A stretch of 64,000 bases of DNA from Chromera velia (Eukaryota > Sar > Chromeraceae): assembly GCA_018398765.1 (NCBI GenBank), contig JAHBMJ010001394.1, positions 17,933 to 81,932 of the forward strand. Reading direction: 5' to 3'. The translations under genes were made by a program, and so were the position numbers. Below are positions 23,801 through 34,332 of this stretch, in pieces (the first letter of the stretch is position 1; each line of letters opens with the position of its first letter). The notes beneath the pieces were generated by a model. It did no database searches and was not told the DNA's origin. It saw nothing but the letters and a program-made list of their open reading frames with translations.

Positions 23801-25983
23801 GAGGGAAAGAGACAGGGAGAGAGGGAGAAGGAAAGAGAGAGGCGGAGAGGGAAATAGACAGAGAGAGGAAGAGAGGGAGAGGGACAGGAGAAGAGACAGA
23901 GAGAGAGTGAGAGGGAAAGAGGTAGACGGAAAGAGAGAGGGAAAGGGAAAGAGAGAGAGAGAGAGAGGGAGAGGGAAAGAGAGAGAGAGGCAGAGGCAGA
24001 GGCAAAGAGGGAGAGGGAGAGAAAGAGAGAGAGAGGGAAAAAGAGAGAGGGAAAGAGAGGGAAAGGGAAAGAAAGAGAGAGAGCGAGAGAGGGAAAGAGA
24101 GAGAGAGGAAGAGGGAAAGAGGGAGAGGGAAAAAGAGAGAGAGAGAGGGGGGAAGAGAGAGGGGGAGAGAAAGAAAGAGAGGGAAAGAGAGAGAGGGAAG
24201 GAGAGGGAAAGAGGGAGACAGAAAGAGAGAGACAGGGAAAGAGAGAGAAAACCGATTCTCCCTTTGTCCCTGCGTCGTTCCTGCCCCTTCGCGCAACTTT
24301 TTTTCTGTAGTCCTTTGTTTCTCGTGCCTGCTTTTCTTCTTTTCTTGTTGTGTTGCTTTTTTTGCCTATCCCTCCCTTCCTCCAATTGGATGTTTTCTTT
24401 CAGTTTGGAGAATTCAAATGCGAGGAGAGAAGATCCTCAGCGACTTGCGGTAGACGTGTCAATCTGCCTCTGTTCTGTTTTTTGGAGTGTTTGTGTCTCT
24501 CTTTGTTCCTTCCCTGTACGTTCAGATGCTTGCGGGCTTCTCACCGCCTGTGCGGGCTCTGAGTCTGCCTGTCGAAGTTGAAGTTGAAGTTGAAGAGGAA
24601 GTTGATGCAGAAGAAGCTGAGGATTGGGTGAGGGGTGATCAGTCTGCTGTAGAGGTACAGGAGGGCGCGGAAGGGCGCATTGCTGATTTTCTTCCGAGAG
24701 GAAGAGAGAAGGCAGATCCCTTTCCATCTTCATTTGTGACTGACGAGGCCGAGAGAGGTGGTCACTTGGAGAGAAAAGAGAGACAGAGACAGAGTCCAAC
24801 ACGCCGTGCTGGTGAAGCGGGGGGCTCTCTCTCTCTTTCCATTGTGCCTGCAGGAGACGATGTGGGGGAACGCTCCTCTCAAACATCTCCACAGAGAGAA
24901 AGAAGAAAGACAGACACCAGATTCCTTGCCCCTGACGGTGTTCTTTGGGGGGGTGGTGAGGATCCGAAAGGGGGTTGGGTAAGGCTGGCAGCGGGAAGCG
25001 ACTCACTACGTTCCCCGTCAAAAGATTCACGGTCGGCGGGACAGAAGGGCTCTTTTACCTTCCCGTCGCCCTCCGCTGAAAACTCCTTTGCACGGGGACG
25101 AGTCAGAGAGGAAACTTCAGGGGGGAGTGATGGGGAGTCTGGAAGGCGTTGGGCTTCCAGATTTGCCATATTCTTGGACACAGTGGCTTTGAAAGAGTGG
25201 ATGTCTGAAGGCATGCGTGTTCACTTTGACCCCAACCGTTCCCCTGCGTCTCTTTGTGAGCAGCAGGACAAGAAAAGTAGCCGTGTTGGAAAGTCAAAGC
25301 AGACAGAGGGAAAGGGAAGAAAGTCCGTTTTAGCACCACACGGAAGGGAAAAGACCGCTCGACAGGAAAAACCTCTTCCCTCTCCGGGTTGCTCGTCCTC
25401 TCCTCCCACGCAGAAGCAAACCAGTCTTGGGGTCTTGTGTTCTGATGATGATGGTGAGAGTTTAGATTCCCCCCTTCCCTTTCCACTTCCCGCTGAAAAG
25501 GGATTCAGACTGAATCGAAAGTCCCCTTCGTCGTCTCATGAGAGGAAGGGGAAGCTTCTCTCCCGCAGTCCAACAAAGAACAAATCTGATCGTGCACAGT
25601 CAAGCCAATCCAGGGCCTGTTCGACGACGAAAAAACAAACAAAAATAGCCCAAAGACAGCCCCCCACACCGCCCGACCCACTCGTCCACGACCCAAGCCC
25701 GCCAATTCCCCTCTCTTCTCATCTTTCTCCCGTCCAAAGGGAGGAGAAAAGAGAGCCTGCGCCCCCCCGTCATGCTGCTGCTCGGAAGCAACCCCCACCT
25801 GCTGAGCGGAGACGCCCGAGTCGAAGCCTCCCTATGCATGATGCCGCAACGGCTTTGGAGGAAATTGACCGACGAAGTCCCCAACCCTCCCCTCTCGCCC
25901 CACTTCCCCTGAGTTTGCACGAAGGAACTAACTCACGCCCTTTTTATTCCCAGCTGGACTCAGCCAAGGATGTCCCAAATTAG
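17856..25983 (+). CDS. Giant PPR-like protein, probably plastid-targeted, 1848 aa
   Basis: Exons: 17856-18890, 19346-20221, 20526-21404, 22279-23531, 24404-24449 and 24526-25983, totalling 5547 nt with all phases consistent. Residues 2-16 form a hydrophobic signal-peptide core (AVLLLCLPVLSLLLL). A Ser/Arg-rich, transit-like stretch follows with Phe after SRCIA, which suits import into a complex plastid (inference). Helical-hairpin, PPR-like repeats are visible near residues 248-345 (SYGFLLNAFRR), 615-665 (AFNEALLAAC, then LMDELGVPPDHLTFA), 821-905 (LTMLIEGFCRVGNLPLAFEV) and 931-970. PPR proteins bind organellar RNA and act in its processing or translation. The last ~500 residues are Ser/Pro/Lys-rich and low complexity. 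Exon 4 ends at a GTGAGA donor rather than at a weaker upstream GTCAGT; only the former connects to the small 46-nt exon in phase. Confidence 0.82.
20222..20525. repeat. GTCT-rich intron containing repeat A-like segments
   Basis: The intron opens GTATGTCTGTCTGTCTG. It holds two GTTCTTTC...GAAGAAAAGG...GAAGAAGAAACAT segments related to dispersed repeat A, separated by GTCT tracts. Confidence 0.75.
21480..21508. other. Assembly gap in a poly-C tract
   Basis: Eight N bases at 21493-21500 are flanked by C runs inside intron 3 of the PPR gene. It does not interrupt coding sequence. Confidence 0.95.
23770..24250. repeat. 480-bp polypurine (GA/GGGA/GAAA) tract
   Basis: Almost exclusively A and G on the plus strand, in intron 4 of the PPR gene. 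It lies just downstream of exon 4 and gives long spurious open frames on both strands. Confidence 0.9.
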
Positions 25984-27130
25984 GTGGAGCACGTCATTCC
26001 GATGGGGGAAGGAGGCTCTAGCGGGGATCGTAGCCTTCTTGGTGAGACTGATCGATGCGCTTCGTCAGATTCTCTTGAATGTCCAAAAGCTCTGCAGGCT
26101 TCTCGAATAAACAGGAGAGCGGGGAGGGAATGAGAGAAAGCTAACAGGAACCAAACGACTGGAACCCACAGCCACTCACGCCAAAGTCTAACGCATGAAG
26201 ACATTTTCAATTTTTAAGAGAAAAACTTTGAAATGCATGAATTGATTGAATGTGAATGATTGATTGATTAATTGATGGATTGCTAGATTGAATGATTGAA
26301 TGAATGACTAAGCCGGTGGAGCCGAGCTCCTGGTAGTCCATGTCATGCATATCTTTGATTGAGCCTAGCTCTGAAGCGAGAGACTGTAGGCCAAAGCAAG
26401 ACTGACTCAACAGCTGAGGACGTGGTCTGCAATTTTAATCGATTTGGAGAGTAAATTGGAAAGTGAAAGAAAACAAATCGTCAGGACTCAAGATTCAACG
26501 GGGTGAACAGATTGAAAGACAAAGCTCTGGGGTAGTTGTAACTGCGTCTTCTGGCTGCGTTTGCAAGCAACTCTACTGTCTCCACAGCAAGTCTCTTACG
26601 TCTATCACTAGGTTATCTCACTCTGATCAGCTTCTTCTATACCCGAACCCGCTATTCAACCCAGTCTGGGACCTGTCGGCGCATCGTTTGACAATCTTCC
26701 CATAGACTGCAGCTTTTCCCTTACAGCGGGCCATCGGGGATACACTGACAATCTGTGAAAGAGATTGTCAACCTTCCTTCCTTCCATACATGAGGGCTCC
26801 TTACAAAAGGTTTCGGGTAATTATAATTGATTAGTTGATTGACAAGCTCAGCTATAAAGCCTTTCCGCTATGTAGAGCTTGCATCTAGGCTTGCATGTAA
26901 ATTGTTTATACCTGAAAGTACTTTGATAACGCCTTATGAATAGCACAGTACATATGGTGGTGCTGTGATCTAATTTAGAGCCGCAGGCCACTGTAGCCAG
27001 CGGCGCAGCCCAAAAAAATATAAAACGCAGGGTAGGGTGTGCACGCACGCGAATTATGGTGGCGTGGTACGGGGCGGCTCCTAAGCGGCGGTGCACATAT
27101 TATCGCAGCTTAGATTACGGCCCCGATTCC
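25984..27130. other. 3' flank of the PPR gene and AT-rich spacer
   Basis: This begins moderately GC-rich and becomes AT-rich after ~26200. ATTGA and GAATGA simple repeats occur at 26230-26310. No open frame is supported. Confidence 0.55.
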
Positions 27131-27138
27131 TATTCCAT

Positions 27139-27357
27139 CTAGGCGCCGGCTAGAGAAAAAAAAAAAAGATCTCCCTAGATCGTCTACTTTTTTTTTTCTT
27201 TTTCAGTCAAACAACTGTTGTTTAACTGTTGCACAAGTGTTGTTTGTGTGTTGCACAACTGTTGTTAAGTGTTGTTCAGGGTCAAAAAGTCAAAAAGAAA
27301 AAAAAAAAGATCTCCCGAGATCGTCGACTTTTTTTTTTTTTTCTAGCCGGCGCCTAG
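27139..27357. mobile_element. Foldback/MITE-like element with 8-bp TSD, copy 1
   Basis: The 219-bp element begins CTAGGCGCCGGCTAGA and ends with its exact inverse. The inverted repeat continues imperfectly through poly-A/poly-T and a GATCTCCC-GAGATCGTC-like segment. It is flanked on both sides by TATTCCAT (27131-27138 and 27358-27365), a perfect 8-bp target-site duplication. The interior holds ACAACTGTTGTTT and GCACAAGTGTTG but no coding capacity. An 8-bp duplication is seen with hAT and some other DNA transposon superfamilies; which one mobilised this is not shown. Confidence 0.88.
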
Positions 27358-27365
27358 TATTCCAT

Positions 27366-28272
27366 TGAAATTGTTTTAAATTGAGTTTGACACGCGGTGA
27401 GCCATGCACAAGAATTAAGCTTGGCCAAATATGTGATAGTCTATATACTAATTTCAATTAACTATGTCGAAATTCATAAAAATCAAAAAGTAGAAGACTT
27501 GAGTCTTTCAAAAATTTAAAAATATTTCAATTGCTCAAAAATTAAAAATCTTACCCCAACGGCAGTGATGTTTCAATGATCGAACACTGACATAATTGAA
27601 TCTTCAGTGTGCACCTTTCAACTCTAGATCTTTGACTCTAAAGCACTTTGCCAAGCTTTTAGTTAACTCTTTGTTCACTTCTCATACACTCGGACGTACG
27701 AAAAACATCGATCCATAGAGACACCTAGCTGTAGTCTACTTCTTTTTGTCAGCCCATACAAATTCTGGGTGCTTTTGGGCCGCTCTGGCAGCCCAAATTT
27801 GCTTAAACAGCTAACTGACACTTAGCTGTCTCCTCCACTAGCTTTCAGCAACAGACACTCCCTCTAGCCTTTCTCCACTCTCAGACATCAGGGAGTAATA
27901 GAAGAGCTATTAACTGTGTTCTAGCGTTAAGTTGCCAACACAGCTTCTAGCAGAAATTGCTAATTAAATATAGGACAACAGCATACAACAGCCAACAACA
28001 GCATTCTCACATATTTAGGGGCTTACAATAAATTTGTTTATTATCAAAGCACACTGACAACGTATTAGATAGTATAGTATAAGCTACAATGTTCGAAGTT
28101 TTATTACATTTATTCTATTTGGCATGGTCCACTGTCAGGGGTCAGTTTGTACTAATCGGCACCAATGCACCATAATGCACCCCGGGGTGTCAACGTCTAC
28201 TAGTATAAAATTATTTTTATTCTAAAAATTTAAACACTCACTACTTCTTCCCTATACACTCATTATTATGAC
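27366..28272. other. AT-rich intergenic sequence
   Basis: Low-GC DNA without open frames, splice patterns or recognised repeats. It lies between two copies of the same foldback family. Confidence 0.6.
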
Positions 28273-28502
28273 CTAGGCTCCCCATATCAAAAGAAAAAAA
28301 AAAAAAATCGGGCTAAAAACCAAAAAGGCTTTTTTTTTTATTTTTTTAGAACAACACCTGAACAACTGTTGTTTGGGGTGTTGCATGGGTGTTACACAAT
28401 GCACAAGTGTTGCTTAAAAAAAAAAAAAAAGAAAAAAAGAAAAAAAGAAAATTAAAAATCAATTTAAGCAATTATTTTTTTTTTTTAATGTGGGAAGCCT
28501 AG
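28273..28502. mobile_element. Foldback/MITE-like element with 8-bp TSD, copy 2
   Basis: The ends are CTAGGCTCCCCA and the inverse of CTAGGCTTCCCA. The flanks are ATTATGAC (28265-28272) and ATTGTGAC (28503-28510), an 8-bp duplication with one mismatch. The interior shares ACAACTGTTGTTT and GCACAAGTGTTG with copy 1. It is non-coding, and the diverged ends suggest an older insertion. Confidence 0.78.
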
Positions 28503-30048
28503 ATTGTGACTCATAAACACTGGCGTCTTGACTCACGTTAAGGCATATTATAGGTGTTTTGAAGGTTTAAATTCTTTTTTTTGTATAATGCTAGAAAGAA
28601 TTGCTGGAAATTCTATGAATGTTTAGTCAGTAGTCACTAAAATATGCTAAAATAACTAGCGTCTAGCATTTCTCTTATAAAAAATGATAGAAAACACATA
28701 TTCTATCAATTTTAAATTAGCTAGATTTGAATTAAAAAATTTTATAGGTCATATCCCCTAATAGTAGGCTAATACCCCAAAATGTTGGTAGTAGTTGGTC
28801 ATGAAAGGAATGGTCAAAAGGAAAAGACATACAAAAGAAAAAGAGGAACAGAGAAAAATATAGATCAAACTTCATCATCAAAGATAGAGATGACAAATCA
28901 TTTTATTGTTTTCTTTTTTTCAAATTAAGAGTTTTTAGAAGTGATACAGCTACTGTATAACTTTTTTTTTTTAATATTTGAATTGTAGTTCGCATATATA
29001 CATAATGATCGTCTTCGTATTTGGCAAACTAGTTAAATTTAATTGCTCTAGATAGTTGTTTCCTGTTTTTCTCCATTTGAGTATATGGGGTGAGTTCAGA
29101 GCTAGAATGTAACAGAGAGAGAAACATGAAACGTGTGGGGAGGGACGTGCTCGAGCTCGCACAGGCGCGGGGGGGCAGGGCACTCGTATCCGCGCGGCGT
29201 GGATACAGCTTTTTTAGATAGTCTCTCTATTTTTCTCTTTCTCATCTTCTTTTCATCTCTTTTCTTTTCTTTCTCTTTCTTTTTCCTGTCCAGTTTTTTG
29301 CTCATAATTTCACTGCCTCGAAAATAGATCGTGCCCTACGGAGTTGACCTTTGGTTTTACCGAAGGTCCCCCTGGACAAGAAAGACTGATAGGACTACCA
29401 TGGGTACCGTACTCCAGTCAGTCTGGTCAGCCCAGGGAAGCGAAGTCATTATGCCTGCGTCTCATCTGATTTTCGTTTGATCTTGTGTATATTCCTTCTT
29501 CGCTGCTGACTGTCCTGGACCACTATGCTCAGCAGCCGAGCCCTTCCTCAGGAGTAGGTATCCAGGAAAGTGTTCTGTAGGGTTCCTACCCTGTAGACTG
29601 CACTCCTTACCATTTTTCAGTCTGACATGGATGCGTTCTTTTGCTTCTCTTTTTTAGTCTCCCATTCTGGCTTTATCTTCCCTCTCGGTCGTTTCCCCTG
29701 CCATTGCAAGTCTGTTCCGATGCAGGTGGTTTTTAACTCTGTTTGCTTGAGGGTGGAGCTACCTGTTGTTTCTACTTCCATTTCCACCCTAGCTAGGCTT
29801 TGATCTATGCAAATGCCCCAGTGGGGCCTAGGTCGAGAGATCGAATCTATGCAGGAAATACTAGGTTATCCAGAGCCTATATGGCCGTATATGGCTCACC
29901 GGCTTTAACCTCATATATCATTATCATCATCAAAGATAGAGATAACATATCATTTTATTCTTTTCTTTTTTTCAAATTAAGAGTTTTTAGAAGTGATACA
30001 CCTACTGCATGTATAACTTTTTTTTTTTAACATTTGAATTATAGTTCG

Positions 30049-30101
<53 letters not shown>

Positions 30102-30115
30102 ATGATCGTCTTCGT
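28503..30115. other. AT-rich spacer holding a ~180-bp direct duplication
   Basis: The block ~28873-29048 (CATCATCAAAGATAGAGAT..., AAATTAAGAGTTTTTAGAAG, AATGATCGTCTTCGT...) recurs at ~29924-30126 and resumes after the element at 30127-30357. The second copy carries a longer (TA)n run. Between the copies (29340-29900) is non-coding sequence with no family I recognise. Confidence 0.7.
30042..30101. repeat. (TA)n microsatellite
   Basis: A TA dinucleotide run within the second copy of the duplicated block. The first copy has only a short TATATA at the same position. Confidence 0.9.
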
Positions 30116-30126
30116 GTTTGACAAAC

Positions 30127-30357
30127 CTCCCTGAACCTAAGTGCCACTTTAAAAAATATAATCAAGATCATCTTTATCTGCGGCATCTTTTTTCAAGAAA
30201 CCGTCTACGCCTGCGGCGTAGATGGTCAAGACACCGTCCAGATATGCGGCTTTGGCTTTCAAGACACCATAAATGATCCGCGTCTGCGGCGCAAACTTTT
30301 AAGCTTATCCAAAAATGCGGCCTGAACTTTTAAGTGGTAGTTAGGTTCAGGGAAGTC
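30127..30357. mobile_element. MITE with 11-bp TSD (MULE-like size)
   Basis: Terminal inverted repeats share TCCCTGAACCTAA and then a CCACTT-AAAA-type extension (~27 bp with mismatches). GTTTGACAAAC flanks it on both sides (30116-30126 and 30358-30368). The duplicated block at 28873-29048 shows the empty site TTTGGCAAACTAG, which confirms an insertion. The interior has GC-rich TGCGGC palindromes and no open frame. TSDs of 9-11 bp are typical of Mutator-like transposons. Confidence 0.88.
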
Positions 30358-30368
30358 GTTTGACAAAC

Positions 30369-31031
30369 TAGTTTAATTCAATTACTTGTTCCCTTAAGCC
30401 CAGTCGCCATCCTCCTCCAGCACCTGGACAGCCCCCAATCCCTCTGCGGTCTCAAGCGACACCGCCCCCCTCTTTACTATACAACGTTTTCCTCTTGCTC
30501 TCTTGATGCATGCTGACACTCCCCTAATAGCTGCGATCTGCAACTTTGCTTTCATTACTCATACAATTTTGCCTGGTGCGCAGCCGTTTTTACTTGCTAA
30601 CCCCCATATAATTCTTCGTACTACGGCTTCGAATGCTGGAGCCAATACGTCATCCAACGAAATGATAAGCAGTGTGAAGTCCTGCATCGTCTCTTTACAC
30701 GGCTTCTCATACGTCCTCCTCTTTTCTATTTCATGCTATACAAGGGTGGTGTTAGATGGTGTGAGTGTTTTGGTGCAGATACCGGCAGATACGACTGTAC
30801 TTCGTGATCAAACATCTTCACCGCATGCGGGCGGCGGCCCCGGCATCAATAACCCCCCCCCCGCCCATGGTGGTGCCGGACTGGGGACTTAATTCTGATA
30901 TCAACAGTCTCTCAGCACAACCAGTCTGAGTCTCTTCAAGTAGCTTTAGTGAAGTGTCTTGACCCTCACGGTACTTTTTTTTTCGAAAAAATGAGCAGGG
31001 GCGGTTCTGGAAGTCCCTTTTTCCTCTTGTC
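30369..31031. other. Upstream flank of the plus-strand orphan gene
   Basis: GC content rises sharply here. The open frame at 30503-30892 has no splice support, and its composition does not convince me. It probably contains the promoter and 5' UTR. Confidence 0.4.
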
Positions 31032-32588
31032 ATGTCTGAAGATGCTTTTCAGAGGGCAAAGGAGTTTGGGAATGCCACCCAGCTCCTCAATGCTGATTCC
31101 CTTCTAGTTGCTAGATTGAAGGGGACATCAGTCCGGTTGGCTCCAAGCACTGAGCGCGATCTAGAGGGCGCGGTGCGGAGAGGATTAATCAGCTGTGCGG
31201 CCAGAGTCCATTCGTTTGTTGTTCGACATGTTGTTCTGTCTCTGTTCTGAAGGACAAGCATTGGGCCACGGGAGAAGCCTAGACGGGTTCCCATCCTCTC
31301 CACCCTCAGGACAGTGGCCACGGAAAGTATGTGGCAGCGCCTACAGCCCAGACGGATGTATGAAGAGAATTGGCGGTGGGCCTTCAAGTGTATGACCCAG
31401 GGGCAGAAGGACGTCCTCATGCTGTCTCTTAAGTACTATTTATTGCAACTGACTAGAAAGTTTGAGGCGACATTTTTGACCAGAGAGGCCTTTTGGGGAT
31501 ACATCGGGGGGGAGGGGGGGACTGAGAGGTCAAGAGAGTTGCGTCTTCTTTGGAGAAGTCGGACAGAGGCCCACTTTCTCCAGGTAGTGGCGCCTGAGGG
31601 GGTCCCGACTGATAACTTCCGAAAGATGGTCAGTCTGTCCGCTAGCCTTCTGGCGCCTTCTGGGGCTGGCATCCCCTTACCACTGCTTACATGTAAAGAC
31701 TCATTTGACTTTTGTTTCTCTTTCTGTGTCTTCTGTGCAGATGGACGCCCCCCTCATCTTCGTTATCCGTGGGGAGGCCCTGACTTTTTTGTTTGGAAAG
31801 GCAAGGCGGAAGCTGGGACTGGGGGTCCACCTTAAGGACATCTTTGGGGCCTCGTTCCCCGTGGGGCCTGTGCAGAGAATAATCGACGCCGTGCTCTACA
31901 TCGTGATAGGGAGCCTTGCAAGCCAAGGGCGGGTTGACGTGGGGCTGTCGTACACCATCCAGAATGTCCTCCAACCTTCCGTCCCGGCTCCTTCTTCTGC
32001 TCCCATCCCGGCTCCTTCTGTTGACCAAGAGATGCCTCAGGTTGGTCAGCTAGTTAGGTTTTGGGGCTGGCATCACCTTACCACTGCTTGCATTGATGCA
32101 GTCAGCCAGTCGGCTAGTCAGTTAGTCAGTAATTAAAAGATCATGCATGCATGTGTTTCTCAGTTGAGTTGAGTTAGTCAGTTTCTGGGCTAGTCAGGTT
32201 GTATATATCAGCTCATGGTTCATATATGAATGCAATATTTACTCATACATAAATGCAGACAGAGGCGCAGGGACAGACTGACGAGCACAGAGATGAGCAC
32301 ACAGGCGCCACTGACGTTCAGGCGGACCCTCTGCATGAAGGTATGCGTCATCTGATTCACCTTTTTGATATCAAGTATCGAAAAGGCACAACGCCCGGTC
32401 ACGCTTTCTCCATCACATGCAGTACACTGACAGTCACACTCACACGTACTCGATCACATACACATGCAGGCGCTATGCATTCAAATTCACACTCACACTT
32501 GCACTTGTATGAACGTGCAGACACGTCAGGAGTGGACGTGGACAATGAGGAAATCGACGCCGAGGAAGGGCTTGGATCTTACCCCTGA
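31032..32588 (+). CDS. Orphan protein, 5 exons, 316 aa (left half of convergent pair)
   Basis: Exons: 31032-31213, 31310-31628, 31741-32040, 32259-32340 and 32521-32588, totalling 951 nt in phase. The first intron (96 nt, ending CCACCCTCAG) removes an otherwise in-frame TGA at 31248-31250. The N-terminal part is helical and basic (MSEDAFQRAKEFGNA, then MYEENWRWAFKCMTQGQKD and LMLSLKYYLLQLTRKFEA). The third exon has a hydrophobic alpha/beta-like segment (APLIFVIRGEALTFLFGKAR, then IIDAVLYIVIGSLASQGRVD). A Pro/Ala linker (VPAPSSAPIPAP) and an acidic tail follow. I see no known catalytic motif. The stop lies only ~100 bases from the convergent gene's last possible coding base, and the pair is isolated between AT-rich DNA and short elements. 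A mobile-element or selfish-gene origin is possible but unproven. Confidence 0.68.
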
Positions 32589-32689
32589 GTCAGTCATGCA
32601 TGCATCAACCCATGTTAACATCCCCCTCTTCCTCCCCTTCTGATTCACTTGCTTGCACTTCCTCTCCCTCCTGTCCTCTCTTGCCTCCT

Positions 32690-33007
32690 TCATCCTCCAT
32701 GTCCCCTTCTTCCCTCCCCTTCGGAATCGATTTCCACAGCAGGAGGGGCCTCAGACTCGCTGCTCGAAAGAGCTTCCACAGGAGTCATCTCATCCTCTAC
32801 AATCATATCCAACCGAGTCTTCCCCATGCCATCCACCCGTGCGTTGATGCTTGTGTCGTTGATAGCAAAGAAAGCCTCCAGAAGGTTGCGAACAGCAATC
32901 TGTATGCCTGTGTCTCCTTGTGTGTTGGGGAGGGGTTTCGCTCCGTGACTTGCAGCACCTGTGGGGGCAAAAGCCTCTGCAACCATTCTATTGAATGCCT
33001 CATGTGC
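32690..33007 (-). pseudogene. In-frame continuation beyond the TAG of the minus-strand orphan
   Basis: After the TAG at 33010-33008 the same frame stays open for another 106 codons to a TGA. It reads like protein (AHEAFNRMVAEAFAP, then GIQIAVRNLLEAFFAINDTS, then an acidic tail). Possible causes are a recent nonsense mutation, stop readthrough, or a 36-nt intron (GTACTT...CAATAG) that would skip the stop in phase. The sequence alone cannot separate these. Confidence 0.5.
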
Positions 33008-34300
33008 CTACATGCTGAAGTACTTTGCGAAAGATCGGTAGTAGTAAAGGAAATAGTAGAAGGATTCGAGGAGATAGAGAGTGGCTGGGTACTGCTGTCC
33101 TGGGTGCATTTCAAGCCACACCCTCTTGAAGTCGCGAACGGCCTTGGGGTAGTGAGCGATGTTTTTGTCGGAGGGGGCTGTTTGTCTGAGGGTGTGGAGG
33201 CAAAAGAAGAATGCAGAGAGACCTGAAAGCACTCTGTCGGTCTGTGGGTATCCTGCAAGCGCCATCATGTTTTTGTGCTCTTTTGAGAACACGACACAGT
33301 CTCTCCCTTGCAGTGAAAAGTCTGGCCACCTCCACTCTCCTTCGTCCAGAATAGGCACCATTGTGGTTCAATTTCGAATGATCTTCTGCCCAAATTCATC
33401 TTGCAGACAATGAAAACCAGTCAGCAAATCATGATGGTGGGACAAAAAGAAAAGAAGTTTTTGTTGGGACAAAATTAAATAATTAAAAGAATCACATATG
33501 AAATATTTTTTTTTCAGGTACGCCACCCTACGAACCTCTTTTACAGAAGGAATGGAGGAGTCTTTCAAAAAGTTTTTCCACCGTTGCACTTTGGAGTGAG
33601 ACAGGCCCTCCTTCAGTACAAATGCTGTCCATTCGTCGGGGGTTTTGGGGACTGCCTAAATTCATGAAACTTTTTCCATAAGCGCTGGCCCCCTAATCTG
33701 TTTACACGCCTTTCCCTTCCTGCTTTGTATCTCTGGTAAAAGGAGAGCCTAGACCTGGATTCTCTTTCACAATGTGTCACTCTCACTCTAACACTGCCTG
33801 TCCCGACATCGTACCCCGCCATCACCACCTTCTCTGTTTCTATAACGCTGGCCGACATCATAAACGAGACTGCCGCACTTGTCAATGCGTCGGCTCTTTC
33901 CTCTGCAGGCAGCGTGGCGGTCCCGAGCATCTGATCCCATAAGCCTACCGTAGTCCGATGCAGAGTCTTGCAGAGGTCCTTGCCCTGCCTGGCGTGTCTC
34001 ACGGCAAAGAGATCTCTTACTGGCTTCTCCCTCTTTCTGGATCTGACCCTAGTCCAGTTATTCATAAATGCAATCATCTTCGCTCGAGACCTCTTCACCT
34101 TCTGCTCATCCCCCCCTCCATCTGAGCTCTCCAATTCTCCTTCCTCCGAAATGGTGTCTAGGAAAGGATAAAACCTGTCCTTCTCGAGCCCCTTGTACAC
34201 GAAGTGTTTTCCCCTGGGTGTCCTTTCAAATGTCCCGTCCGCTCGCCTCTTCTTGAGGTGGGGTGAATGGACAAGGGGCCGCTGACCTCCATAGATAGAA

Positions 34301-34332
<32 letters not shown>

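Noticed and set aside
23525-24581. Long Ser/Leu- or Arg/Glu-repeat open frames
   Set aside because: Translations of the polypurine/polypyrimidine tract in intron 4 of the PPR gene.
30503-30892. 129-codon plus-strand open frame
   Set aside because: No homology signal or splice linkage to the gene at 31032. Its composition is unconvincing.
31248-31250. In-frame TGA suggesting the plus-strand orphan is a pseudogene
   Set aside because: A 96-nt intron (31214-31309) with a good CCACCCTCAG acceptor removes it and keeps the phase of all five exons.
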